This document shows, piece after piece, positions 52,795-62,853 of a DNA stretch of 64,000 bases. Origin of the DNA: Streptococcus devriesei DSM 19639 (GTDB taxonomy: Bacteria; Bacillota; Bacilli; Lactobacillales; Streptococcaceae); NCBI RefSeq assembly GCF_000423725.1, contig NZ_AUIN01000018.1, positions 1 to 64,000 of the forward strand. Direction: 5' to 3'. The translations under genes were made by a program, and so were the position numbers. The notes beneath the pieces were generated by a model, which had not been told where the DNA came from, did not search any database, and saw only the letters and a program-made list of their open reading frames with translations. The first letter of the stretch is position 1; every line of letters starts with the position of its first letter.

Positions 52795-53727
52795 ATGTTA
52801 GCAGCATTTGATGAAGAAGGAAAGCTTGTGAATCTGGCTGAAGCCGTTCCTCGCAAACAGCATTTTACCTGCCCGGCTTGTGGGGAGGCAGTGCGCCTTA
52901 GGCACGGCTCCGTTATGCGGCCGCACTTTGCTCACATTAGTCTTCAAAACTGCCGATTCTACAGTGAGAATGAATCAGCAGAACACTTGGGTTTAAAAGC
53001 GGAGCTTTATAAAAGTTTTTCGGCATTTTCTTTAGTTGAAGTAGAAAAGCTGCTGCCTGAATTAGGGCAGATAGCAGATCTTATGGTCAATGAAAAGTTA
53101 GCGTTGGAAGTTCAATGCAGCCGCTTGTCTAAGGAACGCTTGCATGAGCGAACACAAGCCTACCTAGAACATGGCTGTCAGGTCCGCTGGCTGCTGGGGG
53201 AAAAGCTTTGGCTGGACAGAACGCTGACCAGCCTTCAGCGAGATTTACTCTATTTTTCAGCCAATATGGGCTTTCACCTCTGGGAGTTAGATTTGGACAG
53301 GCGCTGCCTGCGTCTGAAATATCTCATTTATGAAGATTGGCACGGACATGTTCATTATCTGGTAAAAGAGTGCCCTTTTGACGATAATCTTTTGACTTTT
53401 CTGCGCCTGCCTTTTATTAAACAGAAGATGGCTTCCTATTATGTCAAAATGGATCAGCAGCTCCTGACTTATATTCAAAGGCAGCTGGCAGGACGCAATC
53501 CTCATTGGCTCAAAAGACAAGAAGCTGCTTATTTAAAAGGAACTAACCTGCTCAGCCTAGATGTGGCGGCTTTTTATCCGCAGGTCAGACCGCTTGAAAG
53601 CGAAACTGGTTTTTGCCAAATTACTCAAGATTTATCAAACTTCTATACAGCCTTTTTCCAATATTATCGCAGCCAAGAAAATAAAAGCATTCAAAGACTC
53701 TATCCGCCGGCTTTTTATGAAAAATAA
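52795..53727 (+). CDS. coiA: Competence protein CoiA
   Basis: A late-competence protein needed for recombination of incoming DNA. The 310-residue protein has an N-terminal zinc-type motif (CPACGEAVRLRHG, then RPHFAH) and the nuclease-like core (EVQCSRLSKERLHERT at about 101). ATG 52795 follows AGGAGG. In the S. mutans order as I recall it pepF comes next; here a PTS locus intervenes. Confidence 0.94.
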   Translation: MLAAFDEEGKLVNLAEAVPRKQHFTCPACGEAVRLRHGSVMRPHFAHISLQNCRFYSENESAEHLGLKAELYKSFSAFSLVEVEKLLPELGQIADLMVNEKLALEVQCSRLSKERLHERTQAYLEHGCQVRWLLGEKLWLDRTLTSLQRDLLYFSANMGFHLWELDLDRRCLRLKYLIYEDWHGHVHYLVKECPFDDNLLTFLRLPFIKQKMASYYVKMDQQLLTYIQRQLAGRNPHWLKRQEAAYLKGTNLLSLDVAAFYPQVRPLESETGFCQITQDLSNFYTAFFQYYRSQENKSIQRLYPPAFYEK

Positions 53728-53812
53728 ACAATCTTTTAACAGATTATTGTGGAAGAAATTTAACTGTTAAGAACGTCATTTTTCTTTTAAAATAAAGACA
53801 GAGGTGGTCTGT

Positions 53813-55696
53813 ATGAAACGATGGCAAACTATTTTACAATTATTATCCAAAGATGAGTTTACGACAGCAGAAAGTTTAGCTGCCAAGTTAGAAGTCAGCA
53901 GCAGAACTGTTCGAAACGATATTGCCTGGCTGAATAAGGATTTAAAAAAATATGGAGCAGTCATTCTTGCTAAGTCAAGAAAGGGATTTCTTTTGCAAAT
54001 TACGGATGAAGAAGCCTATTCTTATTTCTTTAACAGATTAAAAAATCAAGATTTAGTCAGTGAAGATAACCGAGTACAGCAGTTGTTGGAATATTTGTTA
54101 ATGGCAGCTGATGCGGTAAAAATAGAAGATTTGTGTGATATTTTTTTCGTCAGCCGCTCCACTGTTAAAAATGATTTAAAAAAAGTCCGAAAAAGATTGC
54201 AGAAATATGGTATTTACCTTGACTATCGGGCTAATCAAGGATTGAAAGTCATCGGCAATGAGCAACAGCTGCGCCTTTGTCTGGCACGTTCAAAAATGGA
54301 GGATTCTGTTCAATTTGGCAAACAAAATGATAGTTTGGAAATAATTAAAAGGATTATTCAAAGACAAGCCGATAAATATAGATTTGGAATCTCTGATTTT
54401 TCGATTAATAATTTAGCTATTCATATTTATATTGCCCTGAAGAGACTTCAGTCTGGAAGGGTGATTGAGCTGATAGACAGTGCCAAAAAAGAGGTTGCAC
54501 AAAGTGCAGATCTTGACATGGCTTTAGCCATTGTTGATGATTTGGAGACTGTATATAATGTCCAGTTTCCACAAAGTGAGATTTATTATCTGCTTTTACA
54601 TCTGTCCAGTAAAAAAATTATTAGTCTTGATTCGCTGACTGCCAATACCGTTGTTAGTGATGATATTTATAAAATGGTATTAACAATGCTTGAGCAGGTT
54701 AACCTTGTCTTTAAAATTGACTTTAGATATGATTTAGAATTAATTACTTTGCTGTCACTTCATCTAATTTCTTTTCAAGTCAGAATCCTTCATGATTTAT
54801 CATCATATAACCCTATGATGGATGAGATTAGGCATCATTATACTTTGGCTTATAACATGGCAACAATCGCCTGTGAGAAACTAGAGGAAAAATATCATAA
54901 AAAAATAACATTAGATGAAATTGCCTATATTGCTCTTCATTTTAATGTCGCTCTGGAGAAAAAACGGACTAAGAAAAAGGAGAAGGTTCTAATTGTTTGT
55001 GGGGAAGGCCGGGCCAATTCAGAATTACTAGTCTATCAGGTTCAAAAACATTTTGGGAACCAGTTGACTATTGCCGGTACCATCAATTTGTTTCAGCTGG
55101 AGAAGGTCAATTTTAAGCAGATTGATTATGTTCTAAGTACCGAGGTGATTACACAAAAAATTCCGATTCCTATTATTGAGATTAACAGTTTATTGGCAGA
55201 AGAAGAAGTTGAGCAAGTCAGTCAAAAGTTAAAAAATGTTCATGGACATCAGTTTATTAATTATTTTAAGCCAAACTTATTTTTTAAAATTCCGGCACAT
55301 CAGCAAAAAACGGCTGCTTTAAGTTATTTATGTGAGGCTATAGGCCGGCAAATTTCCTTGCCGAATGGTTTTTATCAGTCAGTATTGGACAGAGAAAACA
55401 TCGGACATACTGCCTTTGGCAACGGCGTGGCTATACCGCACCCCATAAAGCCCATAGGTCAGCAAAGTTTTATTGCTGTTGGCATTTTAGATAAAAAAAT
55501 CCTTTGGGACGAAGAAGATGTTCAGCTCATATTTTTATTGTCAATGAAGGAAAATGGTGATGAAAATATGCAGGATCTATATAAGATTCTCAGTAGAATT
55601 ATTAGCAGCAAAGCTTATGTCAATCAAATTATTAAAGCTGGGACGTTTATTGAGTTTAAAGAACTTATTATCAAAATTGTAGAGAGCATGAGTTAG
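53813..55696 (+). CDS. PRD-domain regulator of the fructose-type PTS (MtlR/LicR type)
   Basis: A 627-residue regulator with N-terminal helix-turn-helix domains (TAESLAAKLEVSSRTVRNDI and a second near 95-120), two PRDs (about 175-385), an EIIB-like domain (VLIVCGEGRANSELL) and a C-terminal EIIA-like domain with the histidine in FGNGVAIPHPIKP. ATG 53813 follows GAGGTGG. It lies just upstream of the PTS genes and should control them. Confidence 0.88.
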   Translation: MKRWQTILQLLSKDEFTTAESLAAKLEVSSRTVRNDIAWLNKDLKKYGAVILAKSRKGFLLQITDEEAYSYFFNRLKNQDLVSEDNRVQQLLEYLLMAADAVKIEDLCDIFFVSRSTVKNDLKKVRKRLQKYGIYLDYRANQGLKVIGNEQQLRLCLARSKMEDSVQFGKQNDSLEIIKRIIQRQADKYRFGISDFSINNLAIHIYIALKRLQSGRVIELIDSAKKEVAQSADLDMALAIVDDLETVYNVQFPQSEIYYLLLHLSSKKIISLDSLTANTVVSDDIYKMVLTMLEQVNLVFKIDFRYDLELITLLSLHLISFQVRILHDLSSYNPMMDEIRHHYTLAYNMATIACEKLEEKYHKKITLDEIAYIALHFNVALEKKRTKKKEKVLIVCGEGRANSELLVYQVQKHFGNQLTIAGTINLFQLEKVNFKQIDYVLSTEVITQKIPIPIIEINSLLAEEEVEQVSQKLKNVHGHQFINYFKPNLFFKIPAHQQKTAALSYLCEAIGRQISLPNGFYQSVLDRENIGHTAFGNGVAIPHPIKPIGQQSFIAVGILDKKILWDEEDVQLIFLLSMKENGDENMQDLYKILSRIISSKAYVNQIIKAGTFIEFKELIIKIVESMS

Positions 55697-55784
55697 TATT
55701 TTCCGCTTTTTTCTTGAAAAAGACTGTCTTTTCATTTTTTCTTGGACATGTTTTAATGAATTTACTAGTAAGGAGGCGGATATT

Positions 55785-56231
55785 ATGTTTGAAAGGCATT
55801 TAGTAAATTTTTCTCAAGAAACTTATCAAAATAAGTATCAGGTAATTGAGTCAACGGGGCATCTTCCTAATAAACATATTGATAATGCAGATCTCTATAT
55901 TCAAGATGTCAAAGAAAGGGAAGACGCTGTACCTACTTATATTGGTTTTGGTATTGCTATTCCTCATGCTGTATCAGAAGGTGTCAAGGAACCTTTTGTT
56001 ATTTATCGCAAATTAAAAGAGCCTTTGATTTGGAGTGAGGATAGTGAAAAGGTTTCCCATATCTTCATGATTGGTGTTCCAAAAGACAAGGGGTCCAAGC
56101 AGCATTTGAAAATCATTTCAGAACTAAGTAAGAGCTTGATGAGAGAAGATTATCGCAATCAGCTTCTTCATGCAGAAAATGAAGATAGCGTCTACCGCTT
56201 ATTACAGCAAATAGAAGAGAGGTTATCCTGA
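55785..56231 (+). CDS. PTS EIIA, fructose/mannitol type
   Basis: A 148-residue phosphocarrier with the active histidine in YIGFGIAIPHAVSEGV (about 55-64). ATG 55785 follows AAGGAGG. Its stop overlaps the next start (ATGA-type junction at 56231), so it is coupled to the IIBC subunit. Confidence 0.92.
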   Translation: MFERHLVNFSQETYQNKYQVIESTGHLPNKHIDNADLYIQDVKEREDAVPTYIGFGIAIPHAVSEGVKEPFVIYRKLKEPLIWSEDSEKVSHIFMIGVPKDKGSKQHLKIISELSKSLMREDYRNQLLHAENEDSVYRLLQQIEERLS

Positions 56232-57628
56232 TGAAATTAGTAGCAGTATGCGCCTGTACAGCAGGAATTGCCCATACCTATATGGCTCAAGAAGCTATTG
56301 AGCAAGAATGTCGTAAACGAGGCATTGACTGTAAAGTTGAAACGCAAGGAGGAATGGGCATTGATAATGAATTAACTGAAAAAGAGATTAATGAAGCAGA
56401 TGCGGTTGTTTTAGCTATCGCTATTGGCATTAAAGGAGAGGAGCGCTTTGATAAGCAAAAAGCTGCGGGGAAATGTATTGAGGTTGATCCTTCAAAAGCC
56501 ATTAAAAATATTACAGGTGTTATTGACGACGCAGAAAAACTGACGACCGGCAAACAAAGTAAGGGGATGAAAGATCTAGGCAATACTTTGTTTAAAGCGT
56601 TTAATACTGGGATTTCTTATTTTCTTCCGGTTATCATAGTTGGCGGTATGCTTTTCTCTTTTACCCTGATGACCGGAAAAATTGAACATGGGGAAATCAC
56701 ACCGTCCAATCAGTTTTTTAAAACACTCTATGATATGGGGCAAGCAGGCTTTGCTATGATGGTCCCAGTCTTGTGTGCCTATATTGCCTATGCTATTGCT
56801 GGGAAACCAGCTTTGGCACCAGGTTTTATTCTAGGATATGTGGCTAATAATCCTATAGGAGCTGATAAATTGTCAACTGGATTTTTAGGAGCTATGCTGC
56901 TTGGGGTAATTATTGGATATCTTGTTAAATGGATTAAGACTTGGAAAGTACCTCAAGTGATTCAAGCTGTTATGCCAACGATGATTGTACCACTGATAGC
57001 AACCCTGATTGTCGGAATAGGATATGCTTATATCTTGATTTATCCACTAGATGCTTTTGTCAAGCTTATGGTTAGTGTACTTAGTAGTTTAAATGGCTTT
57101 GGTGCAGCAGCTCTTGGAATCGGAATCGGTGTTTTAGCTGCTTTGGATATGGGCGGCCCCTGCAGTAAAGCAGCTACAGCCTTTACGTTGGCTCTAATGG
57201 CAGAAGGAATCAACGGACCCAATGGAGCATTTAGGCTATGCTGTGCTGTTCCGCCATTAGGTCTGGCTCTCTCGTCTTTAATTATTTCAAGACAAAAGTA
57301 CACAGAAGCTGAAAAGCAATTTGGCATTTCTGCCCTGTTTCTCTCAAGTGCGGGTATTACAGAAGGCGCCATTCCTTTTGCTGCCAAAGATTTTAAACGT
57401 GTTATCGTCTCTATTGTTATTGGAACAGCTGTAGCAGGAGTGCTTGGCATGCTTCATGGTGTTGAATCCATTGTTGCTTTCGGTGGTATTGTTGCCATTG
57501 GCGGTGTAACAAAAGGTGCTCTTTGGTATGTTGTAGATATGCTGATTGGAGCTTTGGTTATTGCAGGTATTTTGCATGTTTGGAAACCTGATCTAGATGC
57601 TGATGGAAATCCAATTATCAAAACTTAA
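56231..57628 (+). CDS. PTS EIIBC, fructose family
   Basis: A 465-residue permease. EIIB occupies about 1-100 with the phosphocysteine loop CACTAGIAHTYMAQEA. EIIC follows with about eight to ten spans, including GISYFLPVIIVGGML, GKPALAPGF and DMGGPCSKAATAF, which are fructose-family motifs. The exact sugar cannot be told; no 1-phosphofructokinase gene is adjacent, so the product may be channelled by genes elsewhere. Confidence 0.92.
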   Translation: MKLVAVCACTAGIAHTYMAQEAIEQECRKRGIDCKVETQGGMGIDNELTEKEINEADAVVLAIAIGIKGEERFDKQKAAGKCIEVDPSKAIKNITGVIDDAEKLTTGKQSKGMKDLGNTLFKAFNTGISYFLPVIIVGGMLFSFTLMTGKIEHGEITPSNQFFKTLYDMGQAGFAMMVPVLCAYIAYAIAGKPALAPGFILGYVANNPIGADKLSTGFLGAMLLGVIIGYLVKWIKTWKVPQVIQAVMPTMIVPLIATLIVGIGYAYILIYPLDAFVKLMVSVLSSLNGFGAAALGIGIGVLAALDMGGPCSKAATAFTLALMAEGINGPNGAFRLCCAVPPLGLALSSLIISRQKYTEAEKQFGISALFLSSAGITEGAIPFAAKDFKRVIVSIVIGTAVAGVLGMLHGVESIVAFGGIVAIGGVTKGALWYVVDMLIGALVIAGILHVWKPDLDADGNPIIKT

Positions 57629-57644
57629 TTTTGAAGTATGAGAA

Positions 57645-57677
57645 AGTACAGGGCGAGCTTATCGCCCTTACTTTTTT
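57645..57677 (+). terminator. Terminator of the fructose-type PTS operon
   Basis: Stem AAGTAcaGGGCGA / TCGCCCTTACTT followed by six T. Confidence 0.8.
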
Positions 57678-57774
57678 ATGATCAGATTAATATATATGAA
57701 ACATGAATTTGCTTTCTTAATACCCGCTTTTTATGTTAAAATGGTTGATAATGACAGCGAAAGAGGGGAAGCAA

Positions 57775-59589
57775 ATGTCTGATAATCGTAAGCATATTGA
57801 GAAAAGATACCAGTGGGATTTAACAACCGTCTTTTCAAAAGATAAGGATTGGGAAAACGAGCATCAAGCACTCGACAGAGAGTTTGAAAAAGCTAAGGCT
57901 AAGGCAGGGCATCTTCTTGATTCCGGCCAGAGCCTGCTGGAGATTACTGAACTTTACCTGGCTTTGAGCCGCCGCTTGGAAAAAGTTTATGTGTATGCTT
58001 CTATGAAAAATGATCAGGATACAACAGTAGCTAAATATCAGGAATTTCAGGCCAAGGCAACTGCTCTGGTGGCAAAATTCAGCCAGACCTTTGCTTTTTA
58101 TGAACCTGAATTCATGCTGCTGTCTGAAGAAAAGTATCAGGATTTTTTGGCAGACTGTCCCCAGCTGACTGACTACAGCCATTTCTTTGAAAAATTATTT
58201 AAGCAAAAAGAGCATGTCCTGTCGCACAAGGAAGAAGAATTGTTGGCTGCGGCTGGTGAAATTTTCGGTTCGGCCGGTGAAACCTTTGAGATTCTGGATA
58301 ATGCCGATATTGTCTTTCCGGTGATTCTGGATGAGAATGGTCAAGAAGTGGAATTGTCACATGGCAATTTCATTACGCTGATGGAATCCAAGGACCGTCA
58401 GGTCCGAAAGGCTGCCTATGAGGCTTATTACAGCGTCTATGAGCAATTTCAGCATACCTACGCCAAAACCTTGGAGACCAATGTCAAGGTTCATAATTTT
58501 AAGGCTGAGACAAGAAAATATAAAAATGCGCGTGAGGCCGCTCTGGCTGAGAATTTTATCCCGGAAAGTGTCTATGATACCTTACTAAAGGCTGTTAACA
58601 GGCACCTGCCCTTGCTTAGACGCTATGTTAAACTTCGCCAGAAAATTTTAGGACTTGATGATCTTAAAATGTATGATATTTACACGCCTTTATCAGAGAT
58701 GGATATGAGTGTCACCTATGATGAAGCCTTGAAAAAAGCCGAGGAAGTACTGGCAGTTTTTGGCAAAGATTATTCAGAACGCGTGCACCGTGCTTTTACA
58801 GAGCGCTGGATTGACGTTCAGGTCAATAAGGGCAAGCGCTCAGGTGCTTATTCCGGTGGGTCTTACGATACCAATGCTTTTATCCTGCTCAACTGGCAGG
58901 ATACGCTGGACAATCTATTTACGCTGGTTCATGAGACGGGACACTCTATCCACTCAGTCTTTACCCGTGAGAATCAGCCCTATGTTTATGGAGATTATTC
59001 CATTTTCCTGGCTGAGATTGCCTCAACAACCAATGAAAACATTTTAACCGAGATGCTTTTAAAAGAAGTGACAGATGACAAGCAGCGCTTTGCCATTCTC
59101 AACCATTATCTTGATGGCTTCAAGGGGACTGTTTTCCGGCAAAGTCAGTTTGCCGAGTTTGAGCAGCGCATCCATCAGGCCGCTCAAGCAGGTGAGGTAT
59201 TAACCAGTGACTATTTGAATAATCTTTATGCCGAGCTGAATGAGAAATACTATGGCTTAGCCAAAGAAGAAAATCCTCAAATTCAATTTGAATGGGCAAG
59301 GATTCCGCATTTCTACTATAATTTCTATGTTTATCAGTACGCAACAGGCTTTGCAGCGGCCAGCTATCTGGCTCAGAAGATTGTTTACGGAAAGCAGGAG
59401 GACAAGGATAAGTACCTGAACTACCTGAAAATGGGCAACTCAGATTACCCTCTTGCAGTTATTGCTCAAGCAGGAGTTGATATGACTAAGGGTGATTATC
59501 TTGATGCTGCCTTTAAGGTCTTTGAAGAACGGCTGACAGAATTGGAAGAATTGGTTGAAAAAGGTATACATCGTAAGGAAGGAATATGA
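57775..59589 (+). CDS. pepF: Oligoendopeptidase F (M3 family)
   Basis: Cytosolic zinc peptidase cutting oligopeptides. The 604-residue protein contains HEXXH as [11 protein letters not shown] (about 394) with the third ligand in [11 protein letters not shown] (about 417). I start at ATG 57775 with AGGGG 8 bases upstream; the frame extends 14 codons earlier, with another ATG at 57751. The next gene overlaps its stop by 4 bases. Confidence 0.95.
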   Translation: MSDNRKHIEKRYQWDLTTVFSKDKDWENEHQALDREFEKAKAKAGHLLDSGQSLLEITELYLALSRRLEKVYVYASMKNDQDTTVAKYQEFQAKATALVAKFSQTFAFYEPEFMLLSEEKYQDFLADCPQLTDYSHFFEKLFKQKEHVLSHKEEELLAAAGEIFGSAGETFEILDNADIVFPVILDENGQEVELSHGNFITLMESKDRQVRKAAYEAYYSVYEQFQHTYAKTLETNVKVHNFKAETRKYKNAREAALAENFIPESVYDTLLKAVNRHLPLLRRYVKLRQKILGLDDLKMYDIYTPLSEMDMSVTYDEALKKAEEVLAVFGKDYSERVHRAFTERWIDVQVNKGKRSGAYSGGSYDTNAFILLNWQDTLDNLFTLVHETGHSIHSVFTRENQPYVYGDYSIFLAEIASTTNENILTEMLLKEVTDDKQRFAILNHYLDGFKGTVFRQSQFAEFEQRIHQAAQAGEVLTSDYLNNLYAELNEKYYGLAKEENPQIQFEWARIPHFYYNFYVYQYATGFAAASYLAQKIVYGKQEDKDKYLNYLKMGNSDYPLAVIAQAGVDMTKGDYLDAAFKVFEERLTELEELVEKGIHRKEGI

Positions 59590-60203
59590 CACAAACAACA
59601 TTTATCTGGGATTTTGATGGGACTCTGGTGGAGTCCTATGAAGCCATTCGCGAGGTTTTGATCTTGCTTTATAAGTCCTATGACCTGCCCTTTGATGAGG
59701 ACTGGGTTATGGATTATATTATTAAAGAATCGGTCGGCAGTTTGTTAAGAAAGCTGGCAGCCAAATACCATCTGTCTTTTGACGAAATGCTGGATTTTTT
59801 TAATCGTGAGCAAGAAGTGCGTGACTATATGATCAGCCTCATGCCCTATGCCAAAGAGGTTCTGCAGGAGACCAAGGAAAAGGGTGTCCGGCATTTCATT
59901 TATACCCACAAGGGAGCGACAACGCAATCAGTACTTGAGCGCTTGGGGATTGACCGATTTTTCACGGAGGTCATTACCTCTGCCAATGGTTTTGCCAGAA
60001 AACCTCATCCTCAAGGAATCCGCTATCTGGTGGATAAGTATGATTTGGATAAATCGCAAGTCTATTATATCGGTGACCGCAGGCTGGATGCAGAAGCGGC
60101 GGCAAATGCCGGTGTCCAATCTATCAACCTTCATCAGCCCAACTCAGCTGTCAATCGTAAGATTGAGACTTTGAAAGATTTGCTTCTGCTGGAAGAGCTT
60201 TAA
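59586..60203 (+). CDS. HAD-superfamily phosphatase (phosphoglycolate-phosphatase-like)
   Basis: A 205-residue HAD-IA hydrolase: motif [11 protein letters not shown] (about 9), motif II YTHKG (about 106), the Lys region KPHPQGI (about 139) and motif [14 protein letters not shown] (about 160). It is translationally coupled to pepF. The substrate is not defined. Confidence 0.88.
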   Translation: MTQTTFIWDFDGTLVESYEAIREVLILLYKSYDLPFDEDWVMDYIIKESVGSLLRKLAAKYHLSFDEMLDFFNREQEVRDYMISLMPYAKEVLQETKEKGVRHFIYTHKGATTQSVLERLGIDRFFTEVITSANGFARKPHPQGIRYLVDKYDLDKSQVYYIGDRRLDAEAAANAGVQSINLHQPNSAVNRKIETLKDLLLLEEL

Positions 60204-60207
60204 GAAA

Positions 60208-60236
60208 GAATTCTCTGGGCAGTGCCAGAGAATTTT
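60208..60236 (+). terminator. Terminator of the pepF-HAD operon
   Basis: Stem AATTCTCTGG / CCAGAGAATT followed by T residues; the promoter of the next gene begins at its foot. Confidence 0.85.
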
Positions 60237-60254
60237 TGTTATAATAAAGACATT

Positions 60255-60962
60255 ATGGTTAAAACGTACAGTAAAAATGCCAACCGCAATATGCGCCGGC
60301 CTGTAGTAAAAGAAGAAGTTGTTCGCTTTATGCGTGAACATCAGGCTCAGAATACAGGTTTTCTAAAAAAATTGGAAGATTTTGCACAGTCTGAAAATAT
60401 TCCGATCATCCCGCCGGAAACATCAGCCTATTTTCGGCTGCTGATGCAGGTTCTGCAGCCCAAAAAAATTCTGGAAATCGGGACAGCGATTGGCTTTTCA
60501 GCACTTTTAATGGCAGAGAATGCACCTTCGGCTGGGATTACAACGATTGACCGCAATCCTGAAATGATAGCTTTGGCTAAGGACAACTTTGCCAACTATG
60601 ACAGCCGCAGGCAGATTCGCCTTATTGAAGGTGAGGCTTCAGATATTTTAGCTGAGCTTGACGAGACTTATGATTTTGTCTTTATGGACTCGGCAAAATC
60701 AAAGTATATTGTCTTTTTACCTGCTGTTTTAGAACATTTGGCTGTCGGCGGTCTTGTTGTGCTGGATGATGTTTTTCAAGGGGGCGATGTGACCAAGCCG
60801 ATCGAAGACATTCATCGCAGCCAAAGGGCGATCTATCGAGGTCTGCAGAAATTATTTGACGCAACCCTAACCAATCCCGATCTGACAGCCAGTCTCCTGC
60901 CGATTGGCGATGGTTTGCTCATGATTCGCAAGAACACTAAAGAGGCCAGACTGCCTGATTAA
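60255..60962 (+). CDS. O-methyltransferase family 3 (SAM-dependent)
   Basis: A 235-residue methyltransferase with ILEIGTAIGFSALLMA (about 75), TTIDRNPEM, FVFMDSAKSKY and VLDDVFQGG, as in TrmR/YrrM-like tRNA or small-molecule O-methyltransferases. ATG 60255 lacks an SD and lies 9 bases after TATAAT (60240-60245), so the mRNA leader would be about 3 bases; ATG 60291 is an alternative. prsA follows under its own promoter. Confidence 0.87.
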   Translation: MVKTYSKNANRNMRRPVVKEEVVRFMREHQAQNTGFLKKLEDFAQSENIPIIPPETSAYFRLLMQVLQPKKILEIGTAIGFSALLMAENAPSAGITTIDRNPEMIALAKDNFANYDSRRQIRLIEGEASDILAELDETYDFVFMDSAKSKYIVFLPAVLEHLAVGGLVVLDDVFQGGDVTKPIEDIHRSQRAIYRGLQKLFDATLTNPDLTASLLPIGDGLLMIRKNTKEARLPD

Positions 60963-61023
60963 GTCATCTTTAAGAAATTATGATATAATGAAAGGGTTAA
61001 TGACAAAAAGGAGTTTATTAAGA

Positions 61024-62025
61024 ATGAAAAAACGGACGATTGTTACAGGACTTGTTACCTTACTTTCTGTTGTCACATTGGCAGCCTGTTCCAAGACAAC
61101 ACAAAACAGTAAAATCATTACCATGAAAGGTGACACCATCACTGTCTCAGACTTTTATAATGAAGTTAAAGAGTCAACCGCTTCTAAACAAGCTGTGCTG
61201 TCTCTTGTTGTTTCAAAAGTCTTTGAAAAACAATACGGAGACAAGGTTTCTGACAAAGAAGTGACCAAGGCTTATAACCAAGCAGTCAAATACTACGGTG
61301 ATTCTTTCTCAAGTATTCTGGCTTCTCGCGGCTACACCAAGGAATCCTATAAAAAGCAGATTCGTTCTGAAAAATTATTGGAATATGCTGTGAAAGAAGA
61401 AGCGAAAAAAGATTTGACAGATGCTAACTATAAGGCTGCTTATGAGGATTACAAACCGGAAGTAACGGCTCAGGTTATCCAGCTGGATGATGAAAATAAG
61501 GCCAAATCTGTTTTAGAAGATGCCAAAGCAGACGGTGCAGACTTTGCTAAAATCGCCAAAGATAATACTAAGGGCGACAAGACCGAGTATACGTTTGATT
61601 CAGGCTCAACAGACCTTCCAAGTCAGGTGATGACGGCTGCTTTAGCGCTTGATAAAGACGGCGTGTCTGATGTCATCACAACAGCAGATTCTTCTACTTA
61701 CAAGCCTGTCTATTACATTGTCAAGGTTACTAAGAAAGAAAATAAAAATGCTGACTGGAAAGCTTATAAAAAGCGCCTGAAAGAAATTATCATCAACCAA
61801 AAACTGGCCGATACTAATTTCCGCAATGCTGTTATCGGCAAGGCCTTCAAAAAAGCTAATGTCAAAGTTAAAGACAAGGCGTTCAGTGAGATTCTCTCAC
61901 AATATGCCACAGCAGGCGAAGGTGACTCTTCTGCTTCAACAACGACAACAGCAGCTTCAAGCGATGATGCAACAACAGCTGCCGATGACCAAACGACAAA
62001 TGCTGAAACAACAGCGGCAGAGTAA
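61024..62025 (+). CDS. prsA: Foldase lipoprotein PrsA
   Basis: Membrane-anchored peptidyl-prolyl isomerase that folds exported proteins. The 333-residue precursor has a lipobox TLAAC with the lipidated Cys at 22, an N-terminal chaperone region, a parvulin-like domain (about 140-240) and a Thr/Ala/Asp-rich tail from about 300. ATG 61024 follows AAGGAG; an earlier in-frame ATG at 60988 would spoil the signal peptide. Confidence 0.94.
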   Translation: MKKRTIVTGLVTLLSVVTLAACSKTTQNSKIITMKGDTITVSDFYNEVKESTASKQAVLSLVVSKVFEKQYGDKVSDKEVTKAYNQAVKYYGDSFSSILASRGYTKESYKKQIRSEKLLEYAVKEEAKKDLTDANYKAAYEDYKPEVTAQVIQLDDENKAKSVLEDAKADGADFAKIAKDNTKGDKTEYTFDSGSTDLPSQVMTAALALDKDGVSDVITTADSSTYKPVYYIVKVTKKENKNADWKAYKKRLKEIIINQKLADTNFRNAVIGKAFKKANVKVKDKAFSEILSQYATAGEGDSSASTTTTAASSDDATTAADDQTTNAETTAAE

Positions 62026-62035
62026 TCTGTAAGGA

Positions 62036-62250
62036 TTGACGAATGCTGCAAAAGACAGTATAATTGACCTATCAAGAATTGATTTTTATGCCCTTGCCTC
62101 AGAAAAATAGCGGTTGATGCGAGCTATGCAAAGCGAAAAATCTTGCTGCTTGATTGAAGTTAAATAAAATAAGAAAATAAGAATGACAAGTTCATTGAAT
62201 GAAGGTGGTACCGCGGTTTTTTCGCCCTTCTTGCAGTGGACTTGTTTTTT
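62036..62250 (+). promoter_or_regulatory. T-box leader (alanine class by context) with promoter and terminator
   Basis: Promoter TTGACG (62036), 17-base spacer, TATAAT (62059-62064). The leader has a Stem I closed by ATCAAG (about 62070) and CTTGAT (about 62150) with an inner GATTTTT/GAAAAATC pair. The T-box AAGGTGGTACCGCGG is at 62202-62216. A terminator pairs ACAAGTTCATTG with CAGTGGACTTGT and ends in seven T at about 62250. Uncharged tRNA would block termination. The tRNA identity is inferred from alaS downstream. Confidence 0.93.
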
Positions 62251-62263
62251 TGGAGAAAAGGTT

Positions 62264-62761
62264 ATGAAGAATTTTCAGATTAAACAAAAAATGTGGTCGC
62301 TTGGCGGTAAATTTACTATTACAGATGAGGCTGGTCTGCCCTCTTATGAAGTGGTTGGGAGCTTTTTGCAAATTCCTAAAACCTTTACAATTTACGATAT
62401 GCAGGGCAATCAGGTCAGTCATATTCAAAAGAAAACCTTGTCTTTTCTTCCTAAATTTTATGTGAACCTAAGCGATGGCTCTTCATTTTCCTTGAAAAAG
62501 GATCTGTCGTTTTTCAAACCTCATTACACCATCGAAAATCTGGGTATGGAAATTCAAGGCGATTTTTGGGACATGAATTTTCGTCTCCTAAAAAATGGTC
62601 AGGAAGTTGCCAGTATTTCTCAGGAGTGGCTGCGCCTGACCTCGACATACAATATTAAGGTTTATGATGACCAGTATGCGGATATGGTGATATCACTTGT
62701 CATTGCCATTGACTATGTCAAAGAAATGGAACACAGCGCAGCAAATTCTGCCAGTAATTAA
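62264..62761 (+). CDS. LURP-one-related (YxjI/DUF567) family protein
   Basis: A 165-residue beta-rich protein with the tubby-like LOR pattern: IKQKMWSLGGKFTITDEAG, then FLQIPKTFTIYDMQGNQV, and VISLVIAIDYV near the end. Function in bacteria is unknown. ATG 62264 follows GGAGAAAAGG, 13 bases after the T-box terminator, so it is under alanine tRNA control together with alaS. Confidence 0.87.
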   Translation: MKNFQIKQKMWSLGGKFTITDEAGLPSYEVVGSFLQIPKTFTIYDMQGNQVSHIQKKTLSFLPKFYVNLSDGSSFSLKKDLSFFKPHYTIENLGMEIQGDFWDMNFRLLKNGQEVASISQEWLRLTSTYNIKVYDDQYADMVISLVIAIDYVKEMEHSAANSASN

Positions 62762-62853
62762 ATGTCACTCTAAGACTCTCATCATTAATTTAAGAAAGGA
62801 ATGAAGACAGAGCTAACCTCTGTGAAAACAAGGTAAAGCTCTTGCTATTTTAT

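Noticed and set aside
62798-62835. 11-codon leader peptide before alaS
   Set aside because: The SD (AAAGGA) abuts the ATG and there is no run of Ala codons or attenuator; the T-box already explains control.
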